From contig CALGLM010000299.1 in the NCBI GenBank assembly GCA_937930275.1, positions 1 through 7,567 of the forward strand: a stretch of 7,567 nt of DNA, in the 5' to 3' direction. The notes below the pieces were generated by a model. The model saw only the letters and a list, made by a program, of their open reading frames with translations, did no database searches and was not told where the DNA came from. The translations under genes and the position numbers were made by a program. Origin of the DNA: an uncultured Ignavibacteria bacterium (lineage in GTDB: Bacteria; Bacteroidota; Ignavibacteria; Ignavibacteriales; Melioribacteraceae). Shown here in pieces: positions 1 to 6,770 of the stretch; position 1 is the stretch's first letter; the number at the start of each line of letters is the position of its first letter.

Positions 1-1
1 T

Positions 2-136
2 AACATTCAATCAGGCAATGTTTTTAAATATTGTGGTAAAACTTACGGAGAAGGTTTAATAACTTTACGTAGAAAGTTTTGTAATATTAAATTAAACCCA
101 TATAAGTATTTACTGGCACTAAAAATGAACTTTTAA
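2..136 (+). CDS. 3' end of an unidentified gene (partial, runs off left edge)
   Basis: The plus-strand frame starting at base 2 stays open for 44 codons and ends at a TAA at 134-136. The other two plus frames stop early, one at base 1 and one within 60 bases. In DNA this AT-rich, 44 stop-free codons are unlikely by chance, though not excluded. The visible tail is basic and lacks low-complexity character; it includes the stretch GKTYGEGLITLRRKF and ends in ALKMNF. I do not recognise a family. The frame converges on the histidine kinase gene, with 16 bases between the two stop codons and no obvious hairpin terminator. It could also be a chance open frame at the window edge. Confidence 0.45.
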   Translation, partial: NIQSGNVFKYCGKTYGEGLITLRRKFCNIKLNPYKYLLALKMNF

Positions 137-152
137 CACAGTCACTATTTAA

Positions 153-1895
153 TTATCTAAAAAATCTAATATTAAACTGGGTACCGACACCTTTTTTGCT
201 TTTAAAGGAAATTTCGGCGTTAGTCACTTCAACATACAATTTAGTTAGCGCTAAACCAAGTCCGTTTCCTTCATACTTTCTATTGTAACCGGTATATTCT
301 TGTGAAAACGGAGTATATATTTTCTTTTGGTATTCATCGCTTATGCCTATTCCGGTATCACTTATACTAACAGTAAATGAAATTGTATCGGTATCATTTA
401 CTTCCAAAACTATTGATCCTCTTTCAGTAAATTTTAGGGCATTTACTATTAGGTTATCAAATATTTGAGTAAAAGCATATTCATCGGTAAAAAATTCGGT
501 ATAATCGGAGTTGAATTTAAATCTATATTCAAGTCCTTTTTTTATAGCTTCCGGTTCATGCAACTTAAATATATTTTTTAAAGTTTCTTTTGCATTTATA
601 TATCCAAATTGGGGAGAGTACGATTTAGTTTGTAATTCAGATAAATTAAGTATCAAATCAATAGTTCTTATAAGTCTTTCAGCTGATTTATTAATTATAG
701 TAAAATAATTTAAATAATCGCTAACTTCGTCTTTCGGTTTATAAGTAAAGTACTCTTTTACTAAAGTTAAATAACTTAATATTCCGTTTACCGGTGTTCT
801 AATTTCGTGGGAAATTTGAGTTAAAAAAGCAAGCTTCATTTTTTCGGAACGTTCTGCGTTTTCTTTAGCAAGTAATATCTGGGCTTCAAAAAGTTTTCGA
901 TCAGTGATGTCAATACCTATTGAGTGATAATCAATAAGTTTACCGTTTTTGTCAAAATATCCAATATTTGTCCACTGCTGCCACTTTGTATCACCATCAG
1001 GATCAGTAAACATTTGGTCGTGTGTTTCGATAGGGCTTTCGGGAGTTAAGTTTTTAAGCCTAAATATTGCATAATCTTTATTACTTTTTAGCTTTATGAA
1101 ATCGTGAAATTTTTTACCTATTAATTCTTCTTTAGTTAGCTTCATAAACTTACATAAAGCAGGATTTACGTAATAAATAGTAAAATCAGTATCAAAAGCA
1201 CAAACAAATACGGGCGAGTTTTCGGTAAATCTACGAAATCTATCTTCAATACTTTTACGTTTTTCTTCTTCTTTTTTCTTTTCGGAAAGGTCTTGAATAA
1301 TGCTACCAAAATAATGTTTGTTTTCATGCTCGTCAAAAAACAATCTTACCGAAATTTCGACCGGAATCGGCTCACCGCTTTTTTTAAAAAGAACTCGTTC
1401 TACATTAATACTGCTAATAATTCCTTTGTGTAATTTATCAAACAATAGTTCGTCAGTTTTATATCCGATTTCCGAAAATAGTATGCTAATGTTTTTATTC
1501 TGTAATTCATCATTCTTATATCCAAACATATTAGCAAATTTATTATTGAATTGAATTAATTTACCCGAAGTGTCGGAAATTACAAAACCGACAATTGAAA
1601 TTTCAAAAAAAGCTTTAAACTTTGTTTCACTTAGCTTTAATGCAAAATCTTTTTTTTCGTTTTCGGCAATTAACGAATTCAATTCTTCTGTTTTGTGTTC
1701 AAGATTTTTAGTCTGACGTATAACTGACTCACGCAAATAACTATCTGAAGCAATAACTGAACCGTTAGCAAAAAAAGGAATACTTTCGTTTTCTATTTTT
1801 TGTATTAAAATGGCATTAATTGATTTTGCTGCTTTGAGCTCTTGTTCCAGAATGTTAATTCGTTTTTCTAATTCTTCAATCTTAAGTTGTTCCAT
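153..1895 (-). CDS. Soluble PAS-PAS sensor histidine kinase, partner of the FIST protein
   Basis: This is a 580-residue cytoplasmic histidine kinase with no signal peptide or membrane segment. Residues 1-90 form a charged coiled coil. Two PAS/PAC modules follow (about 90-205 and 217-335), each ending in the typical acidic strand (SIIQDLSEKK and IGIDITDRK). The HisKA domain carries the phospho-acceptor His363 in SHEIRTPVNG. The HATPase domain has an N-box around Asn485 (NLIVNALKFT), a G1 box DTGIGI (513-518), an F-box with IYTPF (526-530) and a G2 box GNGLGL (543-548), so it should be catalytically competent. There is no attached receiver or Hpt domain, so its output partner lies elsewhere. 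It starts 10 bases after the FIST gene stop codon, with only a weak purine-rich site inside the end of that gene, which suggests translational coupling. The coiled coil plus PAS layout directly after a FIST gene resembles NahK of pseudomonads; that functional match is inferred. Confidence 0.93.
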   Translation of the reverse strand: MEQLKIEELEKRINILEQELKAAKSINAILIQKIENESIPFFANGSVIASDSYLRESVIRQTKNLEHKTEELNSLIAENEKKDFALKLSETKFKAFFEISIVGFVISDTSGKLIQFNNKFANMFGYKNDELQNKNISILFSEIGYKTDELLFDKLHKGIISSINVERVLFKKSGEPIPVEISVRLFFDEHENKHYFGSIIQDLSEKKKEEEKRKSIEDRFRRFTENSPVFVCAFDTDFTIYYVNPALCKFMKLTKEELIGKKFHDFIKLKSNKDYAIFRLKNLTPESPIETHDQMFTDPDGDTKWQQWTNIGYFDKNGKLIDYHSIGIDITDRKLFEAQILLAKENAERSEKMKLAFLTQISHEIRTPVNGILSYLTLVKEYFTYKPKDEVSDYLNYFTIINKSAERLIRTIDLILNLSELQTKSYSPQFGYINAKETLKNIFKLHEPEAIKKGLEYRFKFNSDYTEFFTDEYAFTQIFDNLIVNALKFTERGSIVLEVNDTDTISFTVSISDTGIGISDEYQKKIYTPFSQEYTGYNRKYEGNGLGLALTKLYVEVTNAEISFKSKKGVGTQFNIRFFR

Positions 1896-1905
1896 GAAAA
1901 TTCAC

Positions 1906-3015
1906 TCATTCCAAAAAAGCGACGCCTGATAACGTGCTATTATGATTTATCCCTTGCAAATATTCCGTTTGTGTCGTACATCCGTAACAATTAAAATTAT
2001 TAAATGATTCGGAGTATGATTTTAATATATTATTTTGTTTTGCATTTAAATATCTATATGTACTATCAAAAATTAAATTGAATTTAAAGTTACCTAAAGT
2101 TTTTTCCAATTCAATTAAATGTTTTTGTGTTGAACCGCATATATCATCATTAATTCCAAGTCGTAATACAGTACCAAGCGTAACTTTAATAAAAAACTCG
2201 ATACTAAGATCAATTTCATTTATCCGCTTAATTACTATCGGGGCAATTTTATTCTTATAACGGATAAGTAAAGGATTATTATTAAGTTTATTTTCATCAA
2301 TATCTGTTATATTACAACCGATCAATTTAGATATTACGTTAGCTGCTTTTTCTGAATTTAGTTCGTAAACAACTCTTTCTGATTCATTACAAAAAGTAAC
2401 TACTAAAGGTTGCTCCGTAGGCAAAACATTAGCTAAATTATAGGGAATTATTTGCGTTTTGCATTTTAAAATTAATAGTACGGCACTCTTTTCCGAAAAA
2501 CATTCTCCGTTGAAAAAAAGCGGAGTCAAATTGGAAGAAGAAGGGATGACCCCCATAATATTGATGGGATTAAAAAACTGAGATAATTGTAAACTTATCT
2601 CATTATTTAGCAGATTGTTATAAAAAATAATTCCGATATACGAACTTGGGTATTTAAAAAAATCCGAATTTTTTGTTTTAAAATTTAAACTAAATAGCTC
2701 AGCCTTATTATTTGAAAAATCATTGATATCACGTATATAAATTATTTCTGAATTTACATCTTCTTTATAAAAACCAATTGCAACAATTCCATAGCTTTTA
2801 AAAGAATTGTTGTAAATTAAAGTTTTAGATGTGCAAGCAAATATTTGCATCCCCTCAAAAACTTTTTTAATTCCCGCCGATATCATTTTAAGATCGTAAT
2901 TTTCGGAAATAAAAAGCAAAACAGTATTTACTGAATCATGAGGAATATTTGAATAAATTTCGGCAATTGCTTTATATTCCTTTGGCTCGTTTGAATAAAA
3001 TACTGAATATTTCAT
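1906..3015 (-). CDS. FIST-domain sensor protein (FIST_N plus FIST_C), NosP-like
   Basis: This 369-residue soluble protein matches the FIST pattern. The FIST_N region begins with a strand-helix segment, TVLLFISENYDLKMISAGI (31-49), followed by the family's CT motif in IFACTSK (58-64) and a GIVAIGF strand (76-82). FIST_C ends with CYGCTTQTEYLQGINHNST (343-361) and the hydrophobic close GVAFLE. FIST proteins are ligand-sensing modules that usually sit beside signalling enzymes; NosP, a FIST haemoprotein, senses nitric oxide for its adjacent kinase. Only three histidines are present (26, 299, 358), so candidate haem ligands are few. The glycine- and acid-rich mid-protein motif usual in FIST_N (roughly GGxAGD) reads MGVIPSSS (154-160 region), so it is degenerate. 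No Shine-Dalgarno site precedes the ATG; the leader is almost pure A/T. The gene is the first of a two-gene operon with the kinase. The ligand is unknown. Confidence 0.85.
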   Translation of the reverse strand: MKYSVFYSNEPKEYKAIAEIYSNIPHDSVNTVLLFISENYDLKMISAGIKKVFEGMQIFACTSKTLIYNNSFKSYGIVAIGFYKEDVNSEIIYIRDINDFSNNKAELFSLNFKTKNSDFFKYPSSYIGIIFYNNLLNNEISLQLSQFFNPINIMGVIPSSSNLTPLFFNGECFSEKSAVLLILKCKTQIIPYNLANVLPTEQPLVVTFCNESERVVYELNSEKAANVISKLIGCNITDIDENKLNNNPLLIRYKNKIAPIVIKRINEIDLSIEFFIKVTLGTVLRLGINDDICGSTQKHLIELEKTLGNFKFNLIFDSTYRYLNAKQNNILKSYSESFNNFNCYGCTTQTEYLQGINHNSTLSGVAFLE

Positions 3016-3108
3016 TATTAATATTTATAATTTTTTAAGAATATAATATAATTAAAAAATATTGCTAAAAAAATTATTATAGTATTAGGGAAATATTTTT
3101 TTTCAAAA

Positions 3109-3143
3109 AAAAATCCCTCTCTGATAAAACGAGAGGGATTTTT
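3109..3143 (-). terminator. Intrinsic terminator after the multihaem cytochrome gene
   Basis: A perfect 13-bp inverted repeat (3109-3121 with 3131-3143) encloses a 9-base loop. The stem core is CCCTCTC/GAGAGGG. On the minus strand the right arm runs into an uninterrupted T tract (3113 down to 3105), whereas on the plus strand the T run ends inside the stem. It therefore most likely terminates minus-strand transcription from the cytochrome gene, whose stop lies 22 bases upstream. It insulates the FIST-kinase operon from the sigma-54 operon. Confidence 0.9.
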
Positions 3144-3165
3144 ATAGGAGTAACACGGAAATTGA

Positions 3166-4698
3166 CTATTTGATTAGCATCATCTTACGAGTTGAGGTAA
3201 AGTTACCTGCTTCTAATTTAAAGAAGTAGATACCGGATGAATTTCCTTCTGCATTCCATGTATATCTGTAAATTCCTGCAGACATGTTTTCATCAACAAG
3301 TACGGCAACTTTTTTGCCTAATGCATCAAAAATAGTTAGTTTTACATTGCTTTCTTTCGGCAATTCAAATTTGATTGTGGTTGAAGGGTTGAACGGGTTA
3401 GGATAATTTTGGCTTAAACTAAAATCAGTCGGTAATCCGTTTTCTACTTCTACTCCTGTTGGATTGAAGTTTGCAAGTGCATCTTCCAATAATTTTTTAA
3501 CTAATTTAGTATTGTGGATACCATGACTACCTTCGGCATCTACAGAACTTAAATTATATTTTGCAGCTTTAAATTCAAAGGTTGCAGAATCGGCAGATGT
3601 AGCTGCATCTAATTTTGCTTGAAGTTGAGACATCAAAGATTTTATTAAAGTTTGAGTTCCCCTATAATCAAACCTTTTTTCATGGTTTGAAGTATCAACT
3701 GTTGCAATAAAATCAGTATGACATTCTTCGCATGCTTCAACACGTGGTTCAAATTTGTGACCTGTTACAGCCGGTTGTGTTTCCGAAATATAAGGAGAAG
3801 TATGAACGTGACAAGCAACGCATCTTTCTTGCAAGTTTGTGTGAACAGAATTTTGGTATGTTTGTCCCGGGTATTGATAACCAAAATATGGAGAACCGCT
3901 ATAAGCATCACTTGTTGCATGGTGCGGAGTAGTGTTAACATTAACCGGTCCGGTTACTTGAGAAGTATGGCAAACATCACATACAGACTGACCTTGTTGA
4001 CTAACTCTTAAATTGCCCGGATTGTTGTTTCCGTGCGGATCATGGCAGGTAACACAGGTAATTATTTCTAAGTTACCGTCCGGTACAAAGTTAGTGTAAT
4101 CATAATTTGGATTAGCTAAGTATGCAATATAATCTTGTGCATAATGGCATTTAAAACAAGCACCTCTTGTTTGACGGTTGGTAACCGAGCTAGGAGGTCC
4201 TGAAGCGTGTAATGACTGTTGCCATTCGCTATAATAAGGATGATGAGTTCCTTCGTGACAAACACCGCAGTTAGCAGCAGAGTAATCATTTGGTTGGCTC
4301 ATATGTCCAAAATCAACTGTATGATTTGCCGTTCCTTTAGGACCGTGGCAAGATTCGCATTGAACGTTTTTAACACGATTGAAATTTGTTTCATCGTTAA
4401 CTAACCATGTTTGGTTAGGATTAATTGTTACATATTCATCCGCTCCGTAGTTAACAACATTTACATCCCAACCTGTGTTATGACAAGGTAAGCAATAACC
4501 TTTGTAGCCCGGATTTGAAACTAATGAATCTTGCGCTACAGAGTGCATGCTCATTTTCCATTCCGTAACTTTAGTCGGGTGGCAAGTAATACATCCTTGT
4601 TGCGAACCGTTATCAACACCCAAATAATAGTTTTGTGCAAAAGTAAATGTACTTACCATAATTGTAATAATTACTGTTAGTACTGTTTTTCTAATCAT
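3166..4698 (-). CDS. Exported nine-haem c-type cytochrome with T9SS type A sorting domain
   Basis: This 510-residue protein starts with a signal peptide (MIRK, hydrophobic 5-20, likely cleaved after Ala21). It has nine CxxCH haem c motifs, with cysteines at 36, 69, 114, 144, 181, 215, 240, 293 and 323. All 18 cysteines belong to these motifs. Extra histidines suited to sixth-ligand roles include His52 (SMHSV), His164 (SLHAS), His222, His286, His314 and His339. There is no CxxCK haem site as in canonical NrfA, so electron transfer is likelier than nitrite reduction. Residues 392-410 (SHGIHNTKLVKKLLEDAL) look like the closing helix of c554/NrfA-type multihaem proteins. From about 427 a T9SS type A sorting domain follows, with NYPNPFNPST (431-440), GKKV and a final KMMLIK. 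This predicts transport across the outer membrane to the surface or medium. The gene lies 18 bases after the receiver-like gene and should share its sigma-54 promoter. The electron partner is unknown. Confidence 0.92.
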   Translation of the reverse strand: MIRKTVLTVIITIMVSTFTFAQNYYLGVDNGSQQGCITCHPTKVTEWKMSMHSVAQDSLVSNPGYKGYCLPCHNTGWDVNVVNYGADEYVTINPNQTWLVNDETNFNRVKNVQCESCHGPKGTANHTVDFGHMSQPNDYSAANCGVCHEGTHHPYYSEWQQSLHASGPPSSVTNRQTRGACFKCHYAQDYIAYLANPNYDYTNFVPDGNLEIITCVTCHDPHGNNNPGNLRVSQQGQSVCDVCHTSQVTGPVNVNTTPHHATSDAYSGSPYFGYQYPGQTYQNSVHTNLQERCVACHVHTSPYISETQPAVTGHKFEPRVEACEECHTDFIATVDTSNHEKRFDYRGTQTLIKSLMSQLQAKLDAATSADSATFEFKAAKYNLSSVDAEGSHGIHNTKLVKKLLEDALANFNPTGVEVENGLPTDFSLSQNYPNPFNPSTTIKFELPKESNVKLTIFDALGKKVAVLVDENMSAGIYRYTWNAEGNSSGIYFFKLEAGNFTSTRKMMLIK

Positions 4699-4703
4699 AT
4701 TTT

Positions 4704-4708
4704 CCTCC
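4704..4708 (-). promoter_or_regulatory. Strong Shine-Dalgarno site of the cytochrome gene
   Basis: On the minus strand the sequence GGAGG sits 5 bases before the cytochrome ATG (4696-4698). It lies entirely in the 18-base gap after the receiver-like gene. It is by far the best ribosome-binding site in the window; the FIST gene and the receiver-like gene have none that I can see. It fixes the cytochrome start and suggests the cytochrome is translated much more strongly than its upstream neighbour. Confidence 0.85.
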
Positions 4709-4716
4709 GAAAATAT

Positions 4717-5094
4717 TTATTTTATGTTGATGGTATATTTTATAATCGAAGTAATAAACTCATTTAATATCACAAAATTGCAAGGTTTAATTGAATAATG
4801 TAATACACCGAGTGAGCTAACTTCTCGACCGAAATCCAAACTTTCATTTGAAGTAATTAGAATAATAAAATTTTGTTTCCCAATACTTTTTATATTTTTT
4901 AAGAACGATACTGTATTTGGTTTTATTAAATCGTCATCAATAATTAAAAGAGCAGGGTGCTCAACAATTGTTAATGCAAAGGCGTCAATAGGACTATCTA
5001 TAGATCGGTAGATGATAATCTCAGTTTCACTATTTAAGCTTGAGCTTATAAACCTTATTAATTCTTCGTCTTTACTAAATATTATTGTTTTCAT
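4717..5094 (-). CDS. Stand-alone receiver-like protein (degenerate response regulator)
   Basis: This 125-residue protein consists of a single receiver (REC) fold with no output domain. The phospho-acceptor position is retained as Asp55 in LLIIDDDLIKP, with the proline four residues later as in CheY. The switch Thr81 (ILITSN) and the conserved Lys103 (YSIKP) are also present. The paired acidic residues that bind Mg2+ at the end of strand 1 (DD in CheY) read Ser7-Lys8 in TIIFSKDEEL, although Asp9 and Glu10 follow directly. Phosphorylation may thus be weak or lost, making this a pseudo-receiver, or the neighbouring acids may substitute. It is the first gene of the sigma-54 operon, upstream of the cytochrome. 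The ATG at 5092-5094 has no Shine-Dalgarno site and lies almost on the predicted transcription start. Its role is unknown; it could bind the adjacent kinase or activator as a modulator. Confidence 0.8.
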   Translation of the reverse strand: MKTIIFSKDEELIRFISSSLNSETEIIIYRSIDSPIDAFALTIVEHPALLIIDDDLIKPNTVSFLKNIKSIGKQNFIILITSNESLDFGREVSSLGVLHYSIKPCNFVILNEFITSIIKYTINIK

Positions 5095-5105
5095 ACTATC
5101 TTTTA

Positions 5106-5122
5106 AGCAATAAACATACCAA
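5106..5122 (-). promoter_or_regulatory. Sigma-54 (-24/-12) promoter of the receiver-cytochrome operon
   Basis: Read on the minus strand the sequence is TTGGTATGTTTATTGCT. It matches the sigma-54 pattern TGGYAYR-N4-TTGCW, with the diagnostic GG (5120-5119) and GC (5108-5107) separated by exactly 10 bases. With the GC at -12, transcription would start near 5095, about one base before the ATG of the receiver-like gene. The adjacent sigma-54 activator gene and the upstream dyad support the call. It is a sequence match; no transcript data were available. Confidence 0.82.
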
Positions 5123-5138
5123 AGGTATTTTATTACTT

Positions 5139-5174
5139 AATAAGAAAAAATCATCTTATTTATTATGATTTTTT
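5139..5174. repeat. Two interleaved AT-rich inverted repeats in the divergent intergenic region
   Basis: A perfect 10-bp inverted repeat, AAAAAATCAT (5145-5154) with ATGATTTTTT (5165-5174), has a 10-base loop. A second 6-bp repeat, AATAAG (5139-5144) with CTTATT (5155-5160), is interleaved so that its right arm lies in the first loop. The two stems could form together as a pseudoknot or exclude each other. The site lies between the sigma-54 promoter and the half-site cluster, where DNA must loop or bend. The arms are nearly all A/T, so chance is a real possibility. Confidence 0.4.
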
Positions 5175-5210
5175 GTATATTTACTCAAAAAAAATAATAA
5201 ATATCAGAAT

Positions 5211-5248
5211 TAAATGTCTTATTTGTGTCACACTGTGACATAAATGTC
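5211..5248. promoter_or_regulatory. Operator/enhancer cluster: perfect dyad TGTCACA-C-TGTGACA plus flanking half-sites
   Basis: The core is a perfect 15-bp dyad at 5226-5240, extendable to an imperfect 25-bp palindrome (5221-5245, ATTT...AAAT) with one mismatched pair. Around it lie four TGTC/GACA half-sites at 5215, 5226, 5237 (inverted) and 5245. The first three are 11 bases apart, close to one helical turn. The heptamer AAATGTC occurs twice (5212-5218 and 5242-5248). The dyad centre is about 138 bases upstream of the predicted sigma-54 start, a normal enhancer distance, and about 70 bases before the kinase ATG. It is a good candidate site for the NtrC-type activator encoded next door and could also mediate autoregulation. 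Binding by a CRP/FNR-type regulator is an alternative. Confidence 0.68.
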
Positions 5249-5301
5249 GCAGTTTTTTCGTAAAATATTATTATATTGTAATAATTACTTGTGGGATTTA
5301 T

Positions 5302-6762
5302 ATGTTGAAAAAAATAAAAACTAAGTTTATTATATTTTCTTTAGCAATTATTTTAATAACAATCGGTATTCCGATATTTTTTTTGTTAACTCAGCTTAAA
5401 GAAAATTTTGAACAGAGAAATGAATATATGATTAAAGGGACGGTTGATTTAATTGAACATGGGTTAAATTATGCAATGATGCAAGGTTTTCAAAAAAATG
5501 TTAGACATATATTAGAAAAAATTGCATTAAATCCTAATATTGTTAAAATTAGAATTTTTAAGGAAAACGGAAAAATTACTCATTCAAGCGATAGTACCGA
5601 AACAAACACAAATATGCACGTTGTTGCTAAAGATCATATAAACAGATTTAAGCAAAATCAAAATAGGGTTTCAAGATTAAATAACGAAGGAGTATATTCT
5701 ATTGTAATTCCGATAAAGAATAAACCGGAATGTAGGGGCTGCCACAATGACAAAACTAATATTGCTTATTTAGATATTGATAGTGACTTAACTAAGGCAG
5801 AAGTAAAATTTTATACGGGTATTACTCATATGATTTTTATGGGTTTGGCTATACTAATTCTTCTTACTTTTTGCTTGTATGTATTATTTATGACTTTAAT
5901 AAACAATCCTTTAAGCAAGTTTATAAATGTTATTGAAAAAGTTGCAAACGGTAATTTGGATGTAAAAGTTGAATATGCAAAGGATGACGAAATTGGGTAT
6001 TTAACAAAAAGTTTTAATAACATGATAGCCGAGCTAAAAAAATCAAAAGAGCGAATTGAAGAATTGCATTATGCGGAATTATACAGAGCCGATAAACTGA
6101 TAACCGTTGGAGAATTAGCGGCAGAAATGGCACATGAAATTAATAACCATACGGCTATTGTTTTAAGTAGAGCCGATTATTTGAATATGAGCTTTGATAA
6201 CGATCCTGTTTTTGATCCATACAAAAACGATATGAATGTGATATTTAATAGATTGCAAAGTATCTCTAAAATTACGGGAAGTATATTAAAACATAGTAAG
6301 AGAAATAAAACAGAGTTTACAGATGTAGATATTGAGAAAATTATTAATGATACTATTTTGTTATTTGAGTTTTTAACTAAAAAAAGAAATATTAGAATTG
6401 AAAAAGAAATTAAAATAGATAATATGAAGATAAAAGGAGACGCTGTACAAATTGAGCAGGCAATAACAAATTTAATTAAAAATGCGGTTGATGCATCAAA
6501 TAATAATAGCAGTATTATGATATATTTATTTGACGAACAAGGTAAAAGAATAATTAAAATTAAAGATTTCGGATGCGGGATTGATGAGTATTCTCTTTCA
6601 AACATTTATAATCCGTTTTATACAACTAAATCTGCAGGTAAAGGAACAGGTTTGGGATTATATATTGTTAAAAATATATGCAAAAATCATAATGCCGAAA
6701 TTTTATGCGAAAGCGTACCAAATGAAGGAACGACATTTACAATAGTTTTTAACAAGAATTAA
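5302..6762 (+). CDS. Membrane sensor histidine kinase with a periplasmic c-type haem motif
   Basis: This 486-residue NtrB/ZraS-style kinase has two membrane segments (about 9-31 and 172-200) flanking an extracytoplasmic domain of about 140 residues. That domain contains one CxxCH motif (Cys144, Cys147, His148), just before a closing strand [10 protein letters not shown], a pattern seen in sensor domains that bind covalent haem c. A HAMP linker (about 200-250) follows, then a dimerisation helix with His278 in [10 protein letters not shown], where the usual proline after NN is His283. The ATPase domain has the N-box Asn394 ([10 protein letters not shown]), G1 DFGCGI (422-427), NPFYTTK (437-443) and G2 GKGTGLGL (446-453), so it should be active. 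The ATG follows GGGA at 5293-5296. The stop lies 8 bases before the sigma-54 activator gene, its presumed phosphorylation partner. It probably senses redox state or a small haem ligand; the signal is not known. Confidence 0.93.
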   Translation: MLKKIKTKFIIFSLAIILITIGIPIFFLLTQLKENFEQRNEYMIKGTVDLIEHGLNYAMMQGFQKNVRHILEKIALNPNIVKIRIFKENGKITHSSDSTETNTNMHVVAKDHINRFKQNQNRVSRLNNEGVYSIVIPIKNKPECRGCHNDKTNIAYLDIDSDLTKAEVKFYTGITHMIFMGLAILILLTFCLYVLFMTLINNPLSKFINVIEKVANGNLDVKVEYAKDDEIGYLTKSFNNMIAELKKSKERIEELHYAELYRADKLITVGELAAEMAHEINNHTAIVLSRADYLNMSFDNDPVFDPYKNDMNVIFNRLQSISKITGSILKHSKRNKTEFTDVDIEKIINDTILLFEFLTKKRNIRIEKEIKIDNMKIKGDAVQIEQAITNLIKNAVDASNNNSSIMIYLFDEQGKRIIKIKDFGCGIDEYSLSNIYNPFYTTKSAGKGTGLGLYIVKNICKNHNAEILCESVPNEGTTFTIVFNKN

Positions 6763-6770
6763 GGGTTGAT

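Noticed and set aside
113..131. TGGCAC resembling a sigma-54 -24 box on the plus strand
   Set aside because: Ten bases after the GG there is GA rather than GC, and it reads into the convergent kinase gene from inside an apparent coding end.
3016..3108. Possible -10-like TATAAT on the minus strand upstream of the FIST gene
   Set aside because: The spacer is almost pure A/T, so such hexamers are expected by chance, and no matching -35 element or sigma-54 pattern (GG-N10-GC) is visible.
3718..4011. 97-codon plus-strand open frame inside the cytochrome gene (and an overlapping 66-codon one)
   Set aside because: Both are antisense to the CxxCH-rich region and match no family; the nine haem motifs settle the coding strand.
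3166..4698. Cytochrome as an NrfA-type nitrite reductase
   Set aside because: There is no CxxCK haem motif and nine rather than five haems are present. The C-terminal helix resemblance alone does not support this enzyme call.
6177..6605. 142-codon open frame on the minus strand opposite the haem kinase gene
   Set aside because: It lies wholly inside the ATPase domain coding region, has hydrophobic low-complexity content typical of antisense AT-rich DNA and shows no start signals. The kinase motifs on the plus strand are unambiguous.
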